Below the pieces are notes generated by a model, which saw only the letters and a list, made by a program, of their open reading frames with translations, did no database searches and was not told the origin of the DNA. From Arthrobacter sp. 24S4-2 (GTDB taxonomy: Bacteria; Actinomycetota; Actinomycetes; Actinomycetales; Micrococcaceae), in assembly GCF_005280255.1 (NCBI RefSeq), contig NZ_CP040018.1, positions 4,774,001 to 4,838,000 on the forward strand: a stretch of 64,000 nt of DNA. Direction: 5' to 3'. A program made the position numbers and the translations under genes. Shown here piece by piece: positions 25,841 through 35,040 of the stretch. Positions within the stretch are counted from its first letter, which is position 1, and the number at the start of each line of letters is the position of its first letter.

Positions 25841-26658
25841 ACCCTGACCCCACCTTCCGCGACGCCCTGCGCAACCAAACCGGCGCTGCCGGCCGGCCCC
25901 TGGCGGGAATGTGGGTGTGCTCCGGCAGCCCGCTGGTGGCCGAACTCTGCGCCGGGGCCGGCCTGGACTGGCTGCTGATCGACGCCGAGCACAGCCCCAA
26001 CGGGCTCGAATCCATCCTCGCCCAGCTGCAGGCCGTCCACGGCTACCCGGTCCAGGTGCTGGTCCGGCCGCCGGTCAACGACACCGTGGTGATCAAGCAG
26101 TACCTGGACCTCGGTGTGCAGAACCTCCTGGTCCCCATGGTGAACTCCGCCGCAGAGGCCGAAGCCGCGGTGGCCGCCACCCGGTACCCGCCGCACGGCG
26201 TCCGCGGAGTCGGTTCGGCCCTCGCCCGGGCCTCGCGCTGGAACCGCATCCCGGACTACCTCGCCCGCGCCGGCGACACGGTCAGCCTCACCGTCCAGAT
26301 CGAATCCGAAGCCGCCGTCGAAGTAGTGGAGAACATCCTGGCAGTGGACGGTGTAGACGCGGTCTTCCTGGGACCCTCCGATCTCGCCGCATCGATGGGG
26401 CTGCTGGGTCAGCAGGAACACCCGAAGGTGCGTGCCGCCGTCGGACACTGCCTCGCCGCCGCCCAAGCGGCCGGCAAACCCGCCGGCGTCAACGCCTTCA
26501 ACAAAGACACCGCCCGCAGCTACCTCGCGGCCGGCGCGTCCTTTGTGCTGGTGGGTGCCGACGTCGCCATCCTGGCCCGAGGTTCCGAGGCACTCGCCGC
26601 GGAATACACCACCCGCGCCCCGGTGGTTGAGCCCGGCGAAGCCCCCGCCAGCTACTGA
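25825..26658 (+). CDS. hpaI: 4-hydroxy-2-oxoheptanedioate aldolase
   Basis: The 277-residue class II pyruvate aldolase splits 4-hydroxy-2-oxoheptanedioate into pyruvate and succinate semialdehyde. The metal and catalytic residues are in LLIDAEHSPNG (His), VQIESEAAVEVV (Glu) and FLGPSDLAASMG (Asp). The ATG at 25825 (MPFRVDPDPTFRD), 16 bases inside hpaH, has GGGGAGC upstream and suggests coupled translation. The length agrees with HpaI. The semialdehyde goes to the next enzyme in the operon. Confidence 0.95.
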   Translation: MPFRVDPDPTFRDALRNQTGAAGRPLAGMWVCSGSPLVAELCAGAGLDWLLIDAEHSPNGLESILAQLQAVHGYPVQVLVRPPVNDTVVIKQYLDLGVQNLLVPMVNSAAEAEAAVAATRYPPHGVRGVGSALARASRWNRIPDYLARAGDTVSLTVQIESEAAVEVVENILAVDGVDAVFLGPSDLAASMGLLGQQEHPKVRAAVGHCLAAAQAAGKPAGVNAFNKDTARSYLAAGASFVLVGADVAILARGSEALAAEYTTRAPVVEPGEAPASY

Positions 26659-26709
26659 CTCCGGCTCACCCGCCGCTGCACCACACACTTTTCCTGAGGA
26701 GACCCGCTC

Positions 26710-28215
26710 ATGACCCTTGCCCCCGCACTTTCCCCTGCCGTCTCACCGGAGCGTGAGGCCGCGCTCGTCGCTTCCGTCCCCACCGGCCTTCTGATCGGCG
26801 GTCAGTGGGTGGATTCGTCCGACGGCGGTACGTTCGACGTGCACGATCCCGCTACCGGAGAGGTTCTCGCCACGCTGGCGTCTGCAACCAGCCAGGACGC
26901 CCTCGCCGCGCTCGACGCAGCCGACAGGGCCCAGGCTTCCTGGGCCCGGACAGCACCCCGTCAACGCGCCGAAATCCTCCGCCGCGCCTTTGACCTCGTG
27001 ACAGAACGTGCTGAGGACTTCGCGCTGCTGATGACCCTGGAAATGGGCAAGCCCCTGGCCGAAGCCCGCGGCGAAGTCACCTACGGGGCCGAGTTCCTGC
27101 GCTGGTTCTCCGAGGAAGCAGTCCGCGATTACGGCCGCTACCTGACCACACCTGAGGGCAAGAACAAGATCCTCGTCCAGCACAAGCCCGTCGGCCCGTG
27201 CCTGCTGATCACACCGTGGAACTTCCCGCTGGCCATGGCCACCCGCAAGGTCGCCCCCGCCATTGCCGCCGGCTGCACCATGGTCCTGAAGCCGGCCAAG
27301 CTCACCCCGCTGACCGCACAATTCTTCGCCCAGACCATGCTCGACGCCGGCCTGCCCGCCGGAGTCCTGAACGTCGTCGCTTCCTCCAGCGCGTCCGGGA
27401 TCTCGGGTCCGCTGCTGGCCGATCCGCGGCTGCGCAAGGTCTCCTTCACCGGCTCCACCCCGGTAGGCAAACGCCTCATGGCCGACGCCGCGCAGAACGT
27501 GCTGCGCACGTCCATGGAACTCGGCGGCAACGCCCCGTTCATCGTGTTCGAGGACGCCGACCTGGACAAAGCCGTCGAGGGTGCCATGGCAGCCAAGATG
27601 CGGAACATGGGCGAGGCCTGCACCGCCGCCAACCGATTCCTGGTCCAGGAATCCGTGGCCGCGGAGTTCACGAAAAGGTTCGCCACCGCCATGGGCGCCC
27701 TGACCACCGGCCGCGGCACCGCACCAGCCTCCCAGGTGGGTCCGCTCATCGATGCCGGCGCCCGCGACGACGTGCACGCACTGGTGAGCGCGGCCATCGA
27801 CGCCGGGGCGACAGCCGTCACCGGCGGGGCGCCGGAAGAGGGTGCCGGGTACTTTTACCCGCCCACCGTGTTGGGGAACGTGCCGAACGATGCGCAGATC
27901 CTGCGCCAGGAGATTTTCGGCCCGGTGGCTCCCGTCACCACCTTTGCCACAGAGGAGGACGCCATCCGACTCGCCAACGCCACCGAATACGGCCTGGCGT
28001 CCTATGTTTACAGCCGCGACTTCAACCGGCTGCTCCGCGTGGCCGAACAGATCGAGTTCGGCATGGTGGGCTTCAACGCCGGCGTCATCTCCAACGCCGC
28101 GGCTCCCTTCGGCGGAGTGAAACAGTCCGGACTCGGACGCGAAGGCGGCTCCGAAGGCATCGCCGAATACACCACCACCCAGTACATCGGCATCGCCGAC
28201 CCCTACGCTTCCTGA
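26710..28215 (+). CDS. gabD: Succinate-semialdehyde dehydrogenase
   Basis: The 501-residue aldehyde dehydrogenase probably makes succinate from the succinate semialdehyde released by HpaI. The catalytic Cys is in NMGEACTAANRF, the general base Glu in TSMELGGNAPFIVF and the cofactor region in FTGSTPVGKRLM; LLITPWNFPLAMATRK is typical of GabD. The ATG follows GAGGAGACC. It lies 51 bp after hpaI. A strong hairpin follows at 28243, then the transporter gene. Confidence 0.93.
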   Translation: MTLAPALSPAVSPEREAALVASVPTGLLIGGQWVDSSDGGTFDVHDPATGEVLATLASATSQDALAALDAADRAQASWARTAPRQRAEILRRAFDLVTERAEDFALLMTLEMGKPLAEARGEVTYGAEFLRWFSEEAVRDYGRYLTTPEGKNKILVQHKPVGPCLLITPWNFPLAMATRKVAPAIAAGCTMVLKPAKLTPLTAQFFAQTMLDAGLPAGVLNVVASSSASGISGPLLADPRLRKVSFTGSTPVGKRLMADAAQNVLRTSMELGGNAPFIVFEDADLDKAVEGAMAAKMRNMGEACTAANRFLVQESVAAEFTKRFATAMGALTTGRGTAPASQVGPLIDAGARDDVHALVSAAIDAGATAVTGGAPEEGAGYFYPPTVLGNVPNDAQILRQEIFGPVAPVTTFATEEDAIRLANATEYGLASYVYSRDFNRLLRVAEQIEFGMVGFNAGVISNAAAPFGGVKQSGLGREGGSEGIAEYTTTQYIGIADPYAS

Positions 28216-28242
28216 CCTCCTGCAGCTCGACAAACCACCACG

Positions 28243-28266
28243 TGCGGGCACACCGTTGTGCCCGCA
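28243..28266. terminator. Intercistronic hairpin
   Basis: TGCGGGCACA-CCGT-TGTGCCCGCA is a perfect 10-bp stem with a 4-base loop between gabD and the transporter gene. It has no T-tract, so it may only reduce downstream expression or protect the upstream mRNA. Confidence 0.6.
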
Positions 28267-28280
28267 GTAAATGAGACACC

Positions 28281-29677
28281 ATGAGCGCCCTACCGCTTCC
28301 CCAACGCAATTCGGCCCGGGACCACCGCCGCGTAGCATTCGCCACCATCATCGGGACCACTATCGAGTGGTACGACTTCTTCATCTACGCCAACGCCGCG
28401 GGCCTTGTCTTCGCAAAGCTGTTCTTTGAACCGGCCGGCAACGACATCGGCATCCTGATTTCCTTCGCCTCCGTCGGCCTCAGCTTCCTGTTCCGTCCGC
28501 TGGGCGCCTTCCTGGCCGGACACTTCGGTGACCGGCTGGGCCGCAAGGCAATGCTGGTTCTCACCCTGATCATGATGGGCGCCGCCACCACCCTGATCGG
28601 TGTGTTGCCGACGTATGAGACAGCCGGGATCATCGCGCCCGTGCTGCTGCTCCTGCTCCGGATCCTTCAGGGCGTCTCGGCGGGCGGTGAATGGGGCGGT
28701 GCGGTGCTGATGGCCGTCGAGCACGCGCCCCGTGGCAAACGGGGCCTGTTCGGTTCGTTCCCACAGCTCGGCGTTCCCCTGGGCATGCTGCTCGCCTCCG
28801 GGATCCTGGCTCTGATGTCCGGCGTGGTCTCGCCGGGTGCCGCCTTCGTGCAGTGGGGCTGGCGCATTCCGTTCCTACTCAGCTTTGTGCTGATTATCGT
28901 GGGGTTCATCGTCCGCCGGAGCGTGGAGGAAAGCCCGGTCTTTGAGGAGATCGCACAGACGAAGCAGCAGACCCGCGTGCCGGTGGTCGAGCTGTTCAAG
29001 AAGCATTGGCTGCTGGTCATCATCGCCGCACTGGTCTTTGCCGGTAACAATGCTGCGGGCTACATGACCACCGGCGGTTACATCCTCAGCTACGCCACTA
29101 ATCCCAAGGGCTGGCCATGGACCGCACGGAGGTGCTCCTTGCTGTCACCGCCTCAGGCGCCCTTTGGTTCCTCTTTACGTTGATCGCCGGCTACCTTTCG
29201 GACAGCATCGGCCGGAAGAAGACCTACGTTATCGGCTACGTGTGCCTGATCCTCACCGTCTTTCCGCTGTTCTGGCTGGTCAACACGGGCAACATCTGGG
29301 CGCTTTTCCTGGGCCTGGCCATTTTCACGGTGGGTCTCGGACTCACGTATGGTCCGCAGTCCGCCCTATACAGTGAGCTCTTTCCAGCGTCCATCAGATT
29401 CTCCGGGGTCGCGATCTCCTATGCCCTGGGGGCGATTATCGGCGGCGCCTTCGCCCCAATGATCGCCACCGCCCTGGTGCAGGCCACCGGGACAACCACT
29501 TCCGTTTCGCTGTACTTGCTGATTGTCGCCCTGATTTCCCTGGGAGCAGTGCTGGTGATCCGGGAGCGCAAAGGCATCGACTTGGGCATTAGCAACCAGG
29601 CTGAGCAGGAAGTGGGCGCCACCGTGTTCGACAAGCGCAGCGCCGCCGCCGCTACGGACATCGCCGCCAAGGTCTGA
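28281..29677 (+). pseudogene. MHS-family MFS transporter (HpaX-like role), 1-base frameshift
   Basis: Two overlapping frames make one MHS transporter. The first (28281 to about 29110) has TTIEWYDFFIYANAAGLVF and GHFGDRLGRKAMLVL. The second, in another frame, runs from about 29112 (GLAMDRTEVLLAVTASG) through YLSDSIGRKKTYVIGY to a stop at 29677. One C missing at about 29111 (GGGCTGG for GGGCCTGG) explains the shift; restored, the protein has about 465 residues and all 12 helices. Both halves are well conserved in sequence, so I suspect a sequence error rather than decay. As the last gene of the hpa operon it probably imports hydroxyphenylacetate. Confidence 0.85.
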
Positions 29678-29694
29678 CGCAACGGCCCGATTCC

Positions 29695-29726
29695 CGGGCC
29701 CCCGAACCTAAGAGTGCGGGGGCCCG
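29695..29726. terminator. Probable terminator of the hpa operon
   Basis: CGGGCCCCCG (29695-29704) pairs perfectly with CGGGGGCCCG (29717-29726) around a 12-base loop, 18 bp after the transporter stop. A short TTCG follows instead of a T-tract. Confidence 0.6.
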
Positions 29727-29881
29727 TTCGCGTCGAGCACTCCGGCCAGGGAGGCCCACTGGCTGGTTGATTTCGACAGGCGCGATCACCGGCGCGTCCC
29801 TAAGGATCGCCGTCGGGCTCTGGCTGGCTGGCGGCAGCCCGGCGTATTCTTGAGGCACTGGCACGCTCGATAGCTGGGAAC

Positions 29882-32060
29882 ATGGCGCCGAAGAAGCGAT
29901 TGGGTTTTCGTCTGGCCGCAGCCTTGGGAAGGCTGGTCGGATTTATTGCCGTGAGCGCCATCTGCGGGGTCCTGGCTGCCAGCCTGGTGGCTCCCAGCGT
30001 AGCCGCCGCCGGGGTTGCGGTGAGCAACTCGATCACGTTCTTCAACAACCTGCCCGGTGACCTCACAGTCGATTCTCCGTCGCAATCAACCAAGATGCTG
30101 ACCGCCGACGGTCAGACCATCGCCACGTTCTACGCGGAAAACCGGGTGCGGGTCAGCCTCGACCAGATATCGCCTTTTATGAAGGACGCGATCGTCGCGA
30201 TCGAGGACAGCCGCTTCTATGAACATGGCGGCATCGACCCGCAGGGCATCCTCCGGGCGCTGTCGTACAACGCCACCCAGGGCGGCCGTCAGGGTGCATC
30301 CACGCTGACCCAGCAGTACGTCACCAACGTCATCAATGAGTCGTTTCTTTCCGCGGATCAAAGCGAGCAGGTCATCCTCAGCGGCCAGAAGAGCGTTGGC
30401 GACAAGCTCCGGGAGATGAAGCTCGCCGTCGAGCTGGAGAAGAAATACACCAAGGACCAGATCCTCGAAGGTTACCTGAACATCGTGTTCTTCAACCGGG
30501 ACGCCTACGGCATCGAGGCCGCCGCGCGGCACTTCTTCAGCACCTCGGCCAAGGACCTCACGTTGCCGCAGGCAGCGCTGCTGGCCGGGCTGGTGAACAG
30601 CCCCACTTTCTACGACCCCGCCGTGCACCCGGAGAACTCGCTGCAACGCCGCAACCAGGTCCTGGGCAGCTTGCTGGAACAGGGGAAAATCACCCAGGCC
30701 GAACACGACGCCGCCGTGGCCACCGGTGTCGAGCTGAAGATCACCCCAGGCAGGCAGGGCTGCGCCGCCGCGGCCATCGCACCGTACTTCTGTGACTACG
30801 TATCCCATCTGATCCTCAACAACCCGGCCTACGGCGTGGACCCCAAGGACCGGGAGAGGCTGCTGTACCGCGGCGGCCTGACCATCATCACCACGCTCGA
30901 CAGCAGGCTGCAGGCCGCCGCGCAGGCCCAGGTGGACGCAACCGCCGGAGCGAATCCGGACAAATGGGGCGCCGCCCTGGTCACTATCCAGCCCGGGTCC
31001 GGCAGGATCCTGGCCATGGCGCAGAACACTGTGTTCCTCCCGGCGGAAGGGAAATTCGACACCCAGCTGAACTTCAACGTCGACTCCAAGGACGCCAACG
31101 GCAACGACCTCAACGGGGCAGGCGGGTTCCAGCCCGGCTCCACCATGAAGCCGTTCACCTTCGCGGAATGGCTGAACGAGGGCAAACCGCTGAACGCGAC
31201 GATCGACGCCTCCCGGCGGACCTATTCGCTCAACTTCCCGTGGCGTTCCAGCTGCGGAAAGGTGCTGGGCGCCTACAGCACGGCCGAGAAGAACGCCGGG
31301 CTGGGGCAGCGGACGATCTCCAGAACAATGACCCCGGCTACTACCGGCCCATGCCCGTCAACTACGGCCTGTACAACTCCATCAACACAGCAACCTTCGC
31401 CGAAGCCGCGCAGCTGGACTTCTGCGGCATCCAGAAAATGGTGGATGCGGTGGGCCTCCACAGCGGCCTGGACGGTGCCCAGGTGAACATGCACCAGCTC
31501 GGCAACCTGCTGGGCGCCATCGGCGTGGCCCCCTGCACCTGGCCAACGCCTTTGCCACGTTCGCCAATGACGGCCGCTACTGCACCCCGATCGCCATCGC
31601 GGACGTGACAGACACGGCAGCACGTCACCTCCCGTCCGAGTCCTCCCAGTGCCGCAACGCCGTCAAACCCGACGTGGCCCGCGGCGTCAACGCGGTGCTC
31701 CAGGACGTGCTGAAGATGGGATCCGGCGTTTACATCAACCCGAAGGTCCAGAGCAAGGTGCCGGTGGCGGCCAAGACGGGAACGTCCAACAACAACGGAG
31801 CCACCTGGGTGGTGGGCTACACGTCCGGCCTGGTGACCGCCTCCTTCTTTGGAGACACATTGGAGGGCCAAAACCGGGCCGGCCAGAACATCACCATCAA
31901 CGGCAACTTCTACAAATCCATCGACGGCTACATGCTGGCCGGCCCGCAGTGGGCCAACTACATGCTGCAGGTGGCCGGGCTCTACCCGGCGGCCGCCTTT
32001 CCGCCCCCGCCGCCGGGCATGAGCAACCCGCCGGCACCGACGCCGGGTCCGTCCCGGTAG
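29882..32060 (+). pseudogene. Bifunctional penicillin-binding protein (class A), two frameshifts
   Basis: A class A penicillin-binding protein that polymerises and cross-links peptidoglycan is split over three frames. The first part has a signal anchor (residues about 10-40) and a glycosyltransferase domain (EDSRFYEHGG, GASTLTQQYVTNVI, EGYLNIVFFNRDAYG). The transpeptidase SxxK is in GSTMKPFTF. After a lost G in the GGGG at 31303-31306 the frame changes; the SxN motif (YNSINTATF) is in this middle segment. After a lost C in the CCCCC at 31529-31533 it changes again; KTGTSNNNGATWVVGYT is in the last part. Restored, it has about 726 residues with all motifs, so errors in the sequence are likelier than loss. 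Confidence 0.88.
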
Positions 32061-32081
32061 ACCGCTTTCCGGTGCGTTGGC

Positions 32082-32111
32082 GGACGACGGCGGGACCACC
32101 CGCCGTCGTCC
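32082..32111. terminator. GACGACGGCGGG-type hairpin, copy 1
   Basis: GGACGACGGCGGG pairs perfectly with CCCGCCGTCGTCC around ACCA, 21 bp after the penicillin-binding protein stop. The tail TCTCCCG is a poor T-tract. Confidence 0.65.
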
Positions 32112-32452
32112 TCTCCCGTGCCGCCCTGGCTCGGTGAGCTGCCGGTCATCTTGCTGAAACGTGCCCGTTTCGCCCCTCACCTATCGGGTCAGCAAGGGGT
32201 TATACCCGCAAATTCCGTGCCATTGCAGGGAACCGGCACCGCAATGCCCCGGATTCGCATGCCACCGAAGAGCCCCCGTTAACATTCCCGAAACAAGCCA
32301 GTCACGTGATCTTCACGCTAGCGCCGTTCCTGTAACTTGCCTGCAACTTAGCGCCCCATTGTCGGAAACACGGAACGTGAAACATTGACCCGGGGCGTGA
32401 CCCGAATCAATCGAGGTCCCGTACAGAAGACTTGATGAGAAGGGACACGCAG
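32112..32452. other. Upstream region of the ammonium transporter
   Basis: The 341 bases between the hairpin and the amt start hold no convincing gene. They contain two GlnR-box-like elements (separate entry) and the amt ribosome site AAGGGA. A -10 region was not clear to me. Confidence 0.5.
32279..32347 (+). promoter_or_regulatory. GlnR-box-like sites upstream of amt
   Basis: TTAAC-n6-GAAAC-n6-GTCAC (32279-32305) follows the 11-base rhythm and half-sites of the actinobacterial GlnR box (gTnAC-n6-GaAAC). A second pair, GTAAC-n6-GCAAC, lies at 32332-32347. Both are 105-175 bp upstream of an ammonium transporter gene, the classic GlnR target. GlnR itself is not in the window. Confidence 0.6.
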
Positions 32453-33817
32453 GTGGAAATCACTGCGGAACACGTCTGGGTGCTTGTGGCAACGGCCCTG
32501 GTGCTGATCATGACGCCCGGCCTCGGCCTCTTTTACGGCGGCATGACCCGCGCCAAAGCAGCGCTCAACATGATCATGATGAGCTTCATCTCCGCGGGCA
32601 TCGTCGGCGTCATCTGGGTCCTGTGGGGCTACTCCATGACCAGTGGTGAAGGCGTGCTGGGCATCTTCGGCAACCCGTTCGCCAGCTTCGGACTGACGAA
32701 CCTCATCGGTTCCCCGGACCTCATCAAGGCGGCCTACGCGGGAACGTTCGCCATGGTCACGGTTGCCCTCATCAGCGGCGCCATCGCGGACCGTGCCAAG
32801 TTCAGCTCCTGGGTGCTCTTCGTGCCCATCTGGATCACACTGGTGTACTGCCCGCTCGCCTACATGGTCTGGGGCGGAGGGCTGCTCGGCGCCAACGGAG
32901 CCATCACCTCGGTGTTCGGGCAGGTCATCGACTTCGCCGGCGGCACCGTGGTGGAGATCAGCTCCGGTGTGGCCGCCCTGGTCCTGGCGGTCATCGTGGG
33001 CAAGCGCCAGGGCTTTGGCAAGGACCCCAACCACCGGCCCCACAACATCCCGTTCATCATGCTCGGTGCCGCCATCCTCTGGTTCGGCTGGTTCGGCTTC
33101 AACGGCGGTGCAGCCACCACGGCCGAGCAGGCCGGCCTGATTTGGATCAACACCCTGGTGGCCCCCGGGGCGGCGATGCTGAGCTGGCTGGTCACCGAAA
33201 AGATCCGCCACGGCCATCCCACGTCGCTGGGTGCCGCGTCCGGCGTGGTTGCCGGCCTGGTGGCCATCACGCCGTCCTGCGCCAACGTCAGCCCGGTGGC
33301 CGCCATCGGCCTGGGCTTCGTGGCGGGTGCGCTCTGCGCGATCTTCGTGGACCTGAAGTACCGGTTCGGTCTCGACGACTCCCTCGACGTTGTGGGCGTC
33401 CACCTTGGCGGCGGCCTCATCGGCACGCTGGCCCTTGGGTTCATTGCGCTGCCGGTGGACGGCCAGGGCGGCGGACTCTTCTACGGCGGCGGCCTCCAGC
33501 AGCTGGTGGCGCAGACGGTGGCCGTGCTGGTAACCGTCCTGCTCTCCGGACTGGTGACCATCGTGGTTGGCCTGGCCATCCACAAGACGCTCGGGTTCCG
33601 CGTCAGCGAGCAAGCCGAATCCGCGGGCGTGGACCTGTCCGAGCACGCCGAGACGGCCTATGCATTCGGTGAGCTGTCCGGCAGCCGGTTCAACCCGTTC
33701 CACCATTATGTGGCCGCCCCGGCAACTGTGCAGGGCGAGGAGCAGGACAAGCCGCAAGACAGTAAAGTACGGCGGGAGAGCGCTGCGGAACGGGAGAAGG
33801 AAGATAGCTTCGCGTAG
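32453..33817 (+). CDS. amt: Ammonium transporter, Amt family
   Basis: The 454-residue membrane protein has 11 predicted helices and conducts ammonium. LGLFYGGMTRAK opens helix 1, and Asp160 in VIDFAGGTVVE matches the conserved Amt aspartate. The second pore histidine is kept (VVGVHLGGG, His317). The first pore histidine, His168 of AmtB, is Glu168 here, as in yeast Mep1/Mep3. I chose the GTG at 32453 (MEITAEHVWVLV) with AAGGGA upstream; TTG/ATG at 32432/32435 are alternatives. A charged tail (about 395-454) follows the last helix. No glnK/glnD follow. Control by GlnR is likely. Confidence 0.94.
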   Translation: MEITAEHVWVLVATALVLIMTPGLGLFYGGMTRAKAALNMIMMSFISAGIVGVIWVLWGYSMTSGEGVLGIFGNPFASFGLTNLIGSPDLIKAAYAGTFAMVTVALISGAIADRAKFSSWVLFVPIWITLVYCPLAYMVWGGGLLGANGAITSVFGQVIDFAGGTVVEISSGVAALVLAVIVGKRQGFGKDPNHRPHNIPFIMLGAAILWFGWFGFNGGAATTAEQAGLIWINTLVAPGAAMLSWLVTEKIRHGHPTSLGAASGVVAGLVAITPSCANVSPVAAIGLGFVAGALCAIFVDLKYRFGLDDSLDVVGVHLGGGLIGTLALGFIALPVDGQGGGLFYGGGLQQLVAQTVAVLVTVLLSGLVTIVVGLAIHKTLGFRVSEQAESAGVDLSEHAETAYAFGELSGSRFNPFHHYVAAPATVQGEEQDKPQDSKVRRESAAEREKEDSFA

Positions 33818-34087
33818 CGTCGGGCCGGTGTCTAGCCGGTATCGCTGCCGCGGGGTTAAGGGGCCGGCGGCGGTTTGGGAAGGCCCCCGGGCTAGCCGGG
33901 AGTCGTGCCGTCGGCCCTACCTTCATCTTAGGAAACAGGACGCCGCCGCGACAGGGGCCGTAAGGCCCTGGCTGCAGGCTGCAGGTGATTAGGTCACACG
34001 ATTGGGTCTTTTTGATCCGGCCGATCGGGCTTACCGTGGACCCAGGGAGCAGCCCGGCCGGGCCGCCGAACCACGGAGGATCTTCCT
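33818..34087. other. Intergenic region, no gene recognised
   Basis: These 270 bases after amt are GC-rich, with short complementary stretches such as GGCCCCCGGGCTAGCCGGG but no clear T-tract. The last 70 bases presumably carry the promoter of the DUF1540 gene. I see no small ORF worth calling. Confidence 0.4.
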
Positions 34088-34372
34088 ATGACAACGCACG
34101 TCGCAGACTGCAGTGTTTCCAACTGTTCCTTCAACGACCATTCGAACTGCAACGCCGCCGCCATCACGGTGGGCGGGGCCCAGGACCACGCATCCTGCGC
34201 TACCTTCATCGACACCGGCATGCATGGCGGCCTGCCCAAGGTCCTGGCCGACGTCGGAGCGTGCCAGCGCTCGGAATGCGTCCACAACGACCACCTGATG
34301 TGCAAGGCACCCGAAGTCCATGTGGGCCCGGGCGCCGACAACGCGGACTGCCTCACGTACGCGCACGCGTAG
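34088..34372 (+). CDS. DUF1540 protein, two Cys-rich repeats
   Basis: The 94-residue protein is two copies of a Cys-rich motif: CSVSNCSFNDHSNCNAA with CATF (residues about 8-40) and CQRSECVHNDHLMCKAP with CLTY (about 59-90). Eight cysteines in two sets of four, each with a nearby HND/NDH, suggest two small metal sites; this is the DUF1540 pattern. The biological role is unknown. GGAGGATC precedes the ATG. A strong terminator of the GACGACGGCG type follows, so the gene is probably transcribed alone and well expressed. Confidence 0.85.
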   Translation: MTTHVADCSVSNCSFNDHSNCNAAAITVGGAQDHASCATFIDTGMHGGLPKVLADVGACQRSECVHNDHLMCKAPEVHVGPGADNADCLTYAHA

Positions 34373-34391
34373 CCCACAACGACCGGAAATC

Positions 34392-34434
34392 AGGACGACG
34401 GCGGGAAATCGCGCCGTCGTCCTCTTGCATTTTC
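34392..34434. terminator. GACGACGGCG-type terminator, copy 2
   Basis: AGGACGACGGCG pairs perfectly with CGCCGTCGTCCT, followed by CTTGCATTTT. It lies 20 bp after the DUF1540 stop and upstream of the convergent minus-strand gene end. Confidence 0.85.
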
Positions 34435-34463
34435 AGCCGGTTACCTGTTTTCAGCCGGTTACC
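34430..34463. repeat. 16-base repeat, 18-base period
   Basis: TTTTCAGCCGGTTACC occurs at 34430-34445 and 34448-34463, in the convergent gap after the terminator. No function is evident. Confidence 0.8.
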
Positions 34464-34474
34464 CGCAGTCCCGG

Positions 34475-34873
34475 CTAGCCGTCGCCGTTGCGGGCCGAGG
34501 CGTCCGGTTCGGGCGACTCCGGCACAGGCGTCTCCAGCCAGCTGACCACGCTGCTTCCGCCATGCGCCCGGCTGAGGGTCTCTTGGAGGGCGTCTGCTTC
34601 CTGCGCTGCGAGGTCCAGCTCGGATACCGCCGTCATCACTCCGCGGGCGCTTTCGTTGTGCGGCCGGGGGTAGTGCGTGCCCGCAACCGCTGCCCGGTGC
34701 CACTCGGCCAGCTCCCGGATTGTCTGCGCGATGAAGCCCTGTGTTTCCAGCAGGCTGCCGAGGACCGCATGGCTGTCCGATGGCGCCTCCAGGTTCCTGG
34801 TGGCGCGGGCCAGGTAGCGGGCCGCCTCCTGCATCTGCTGTGCCGCGCGGCGCGGTCCGTTCGTGTCCGACAA
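34475..34873 (-). CDS. Hypothetical protein, helical
   Basis: This 132-residue protein has a TTG start at 34873 (TTG TCG GAC ACG) and AAGGAG seven bases upstream on the minus strand; a longer frame open to 35116 lacks a comparable start. The sequence is mostly helical (AAQQMQEAARYLARATRNLE, SELDLAAQEADALQETLSRA) with no membrane segment or signal. I recognise no family. It is convergent with the DUF1540 gene and divergent from the small acidic ORF at 35041. Confidence 0.65.
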   Translation of the reverse strand: MSDTNGPRRAAQQMQEAARYLARATRNLEAPSDSHAVLGSLLETQGFIAQTIRELAEWHRAAVAGTHYPRPHNESARGVMTAVSELDLAAQEADALQETLSRAHGGSSVVSWLETPVPESPEPDASARNGDG

Positions 34874-35040
34874 CGTGGTGCTCCTTCGCCTTGGCCGTCT
34901 TCCGATGGGACCTATTGTCCTCCTCGCAGGCCGCCCGGGGCGGCAGGAATGGTTCTTGACAGTCCCGTGCCTTCGGGAGCTAGATGAGCAGTAGTAAGGG
35001 CCCACAGGATTAGAGCAGGAACGGCAACAGAGGAGCGGGC

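Noticed and set aside
29117..29677. Second transporter fragment as an independent gene
   Set aside because: It lacks the first half of an MFS protein and joins the upstream fragment perfectly if one C is restored.
31605..32060. Separate small gene after the penicillin-binding protein
   Set aside because: It carries the KTGT motif and the end of the transpeptidase domain, so it is the third piece of the same gene.
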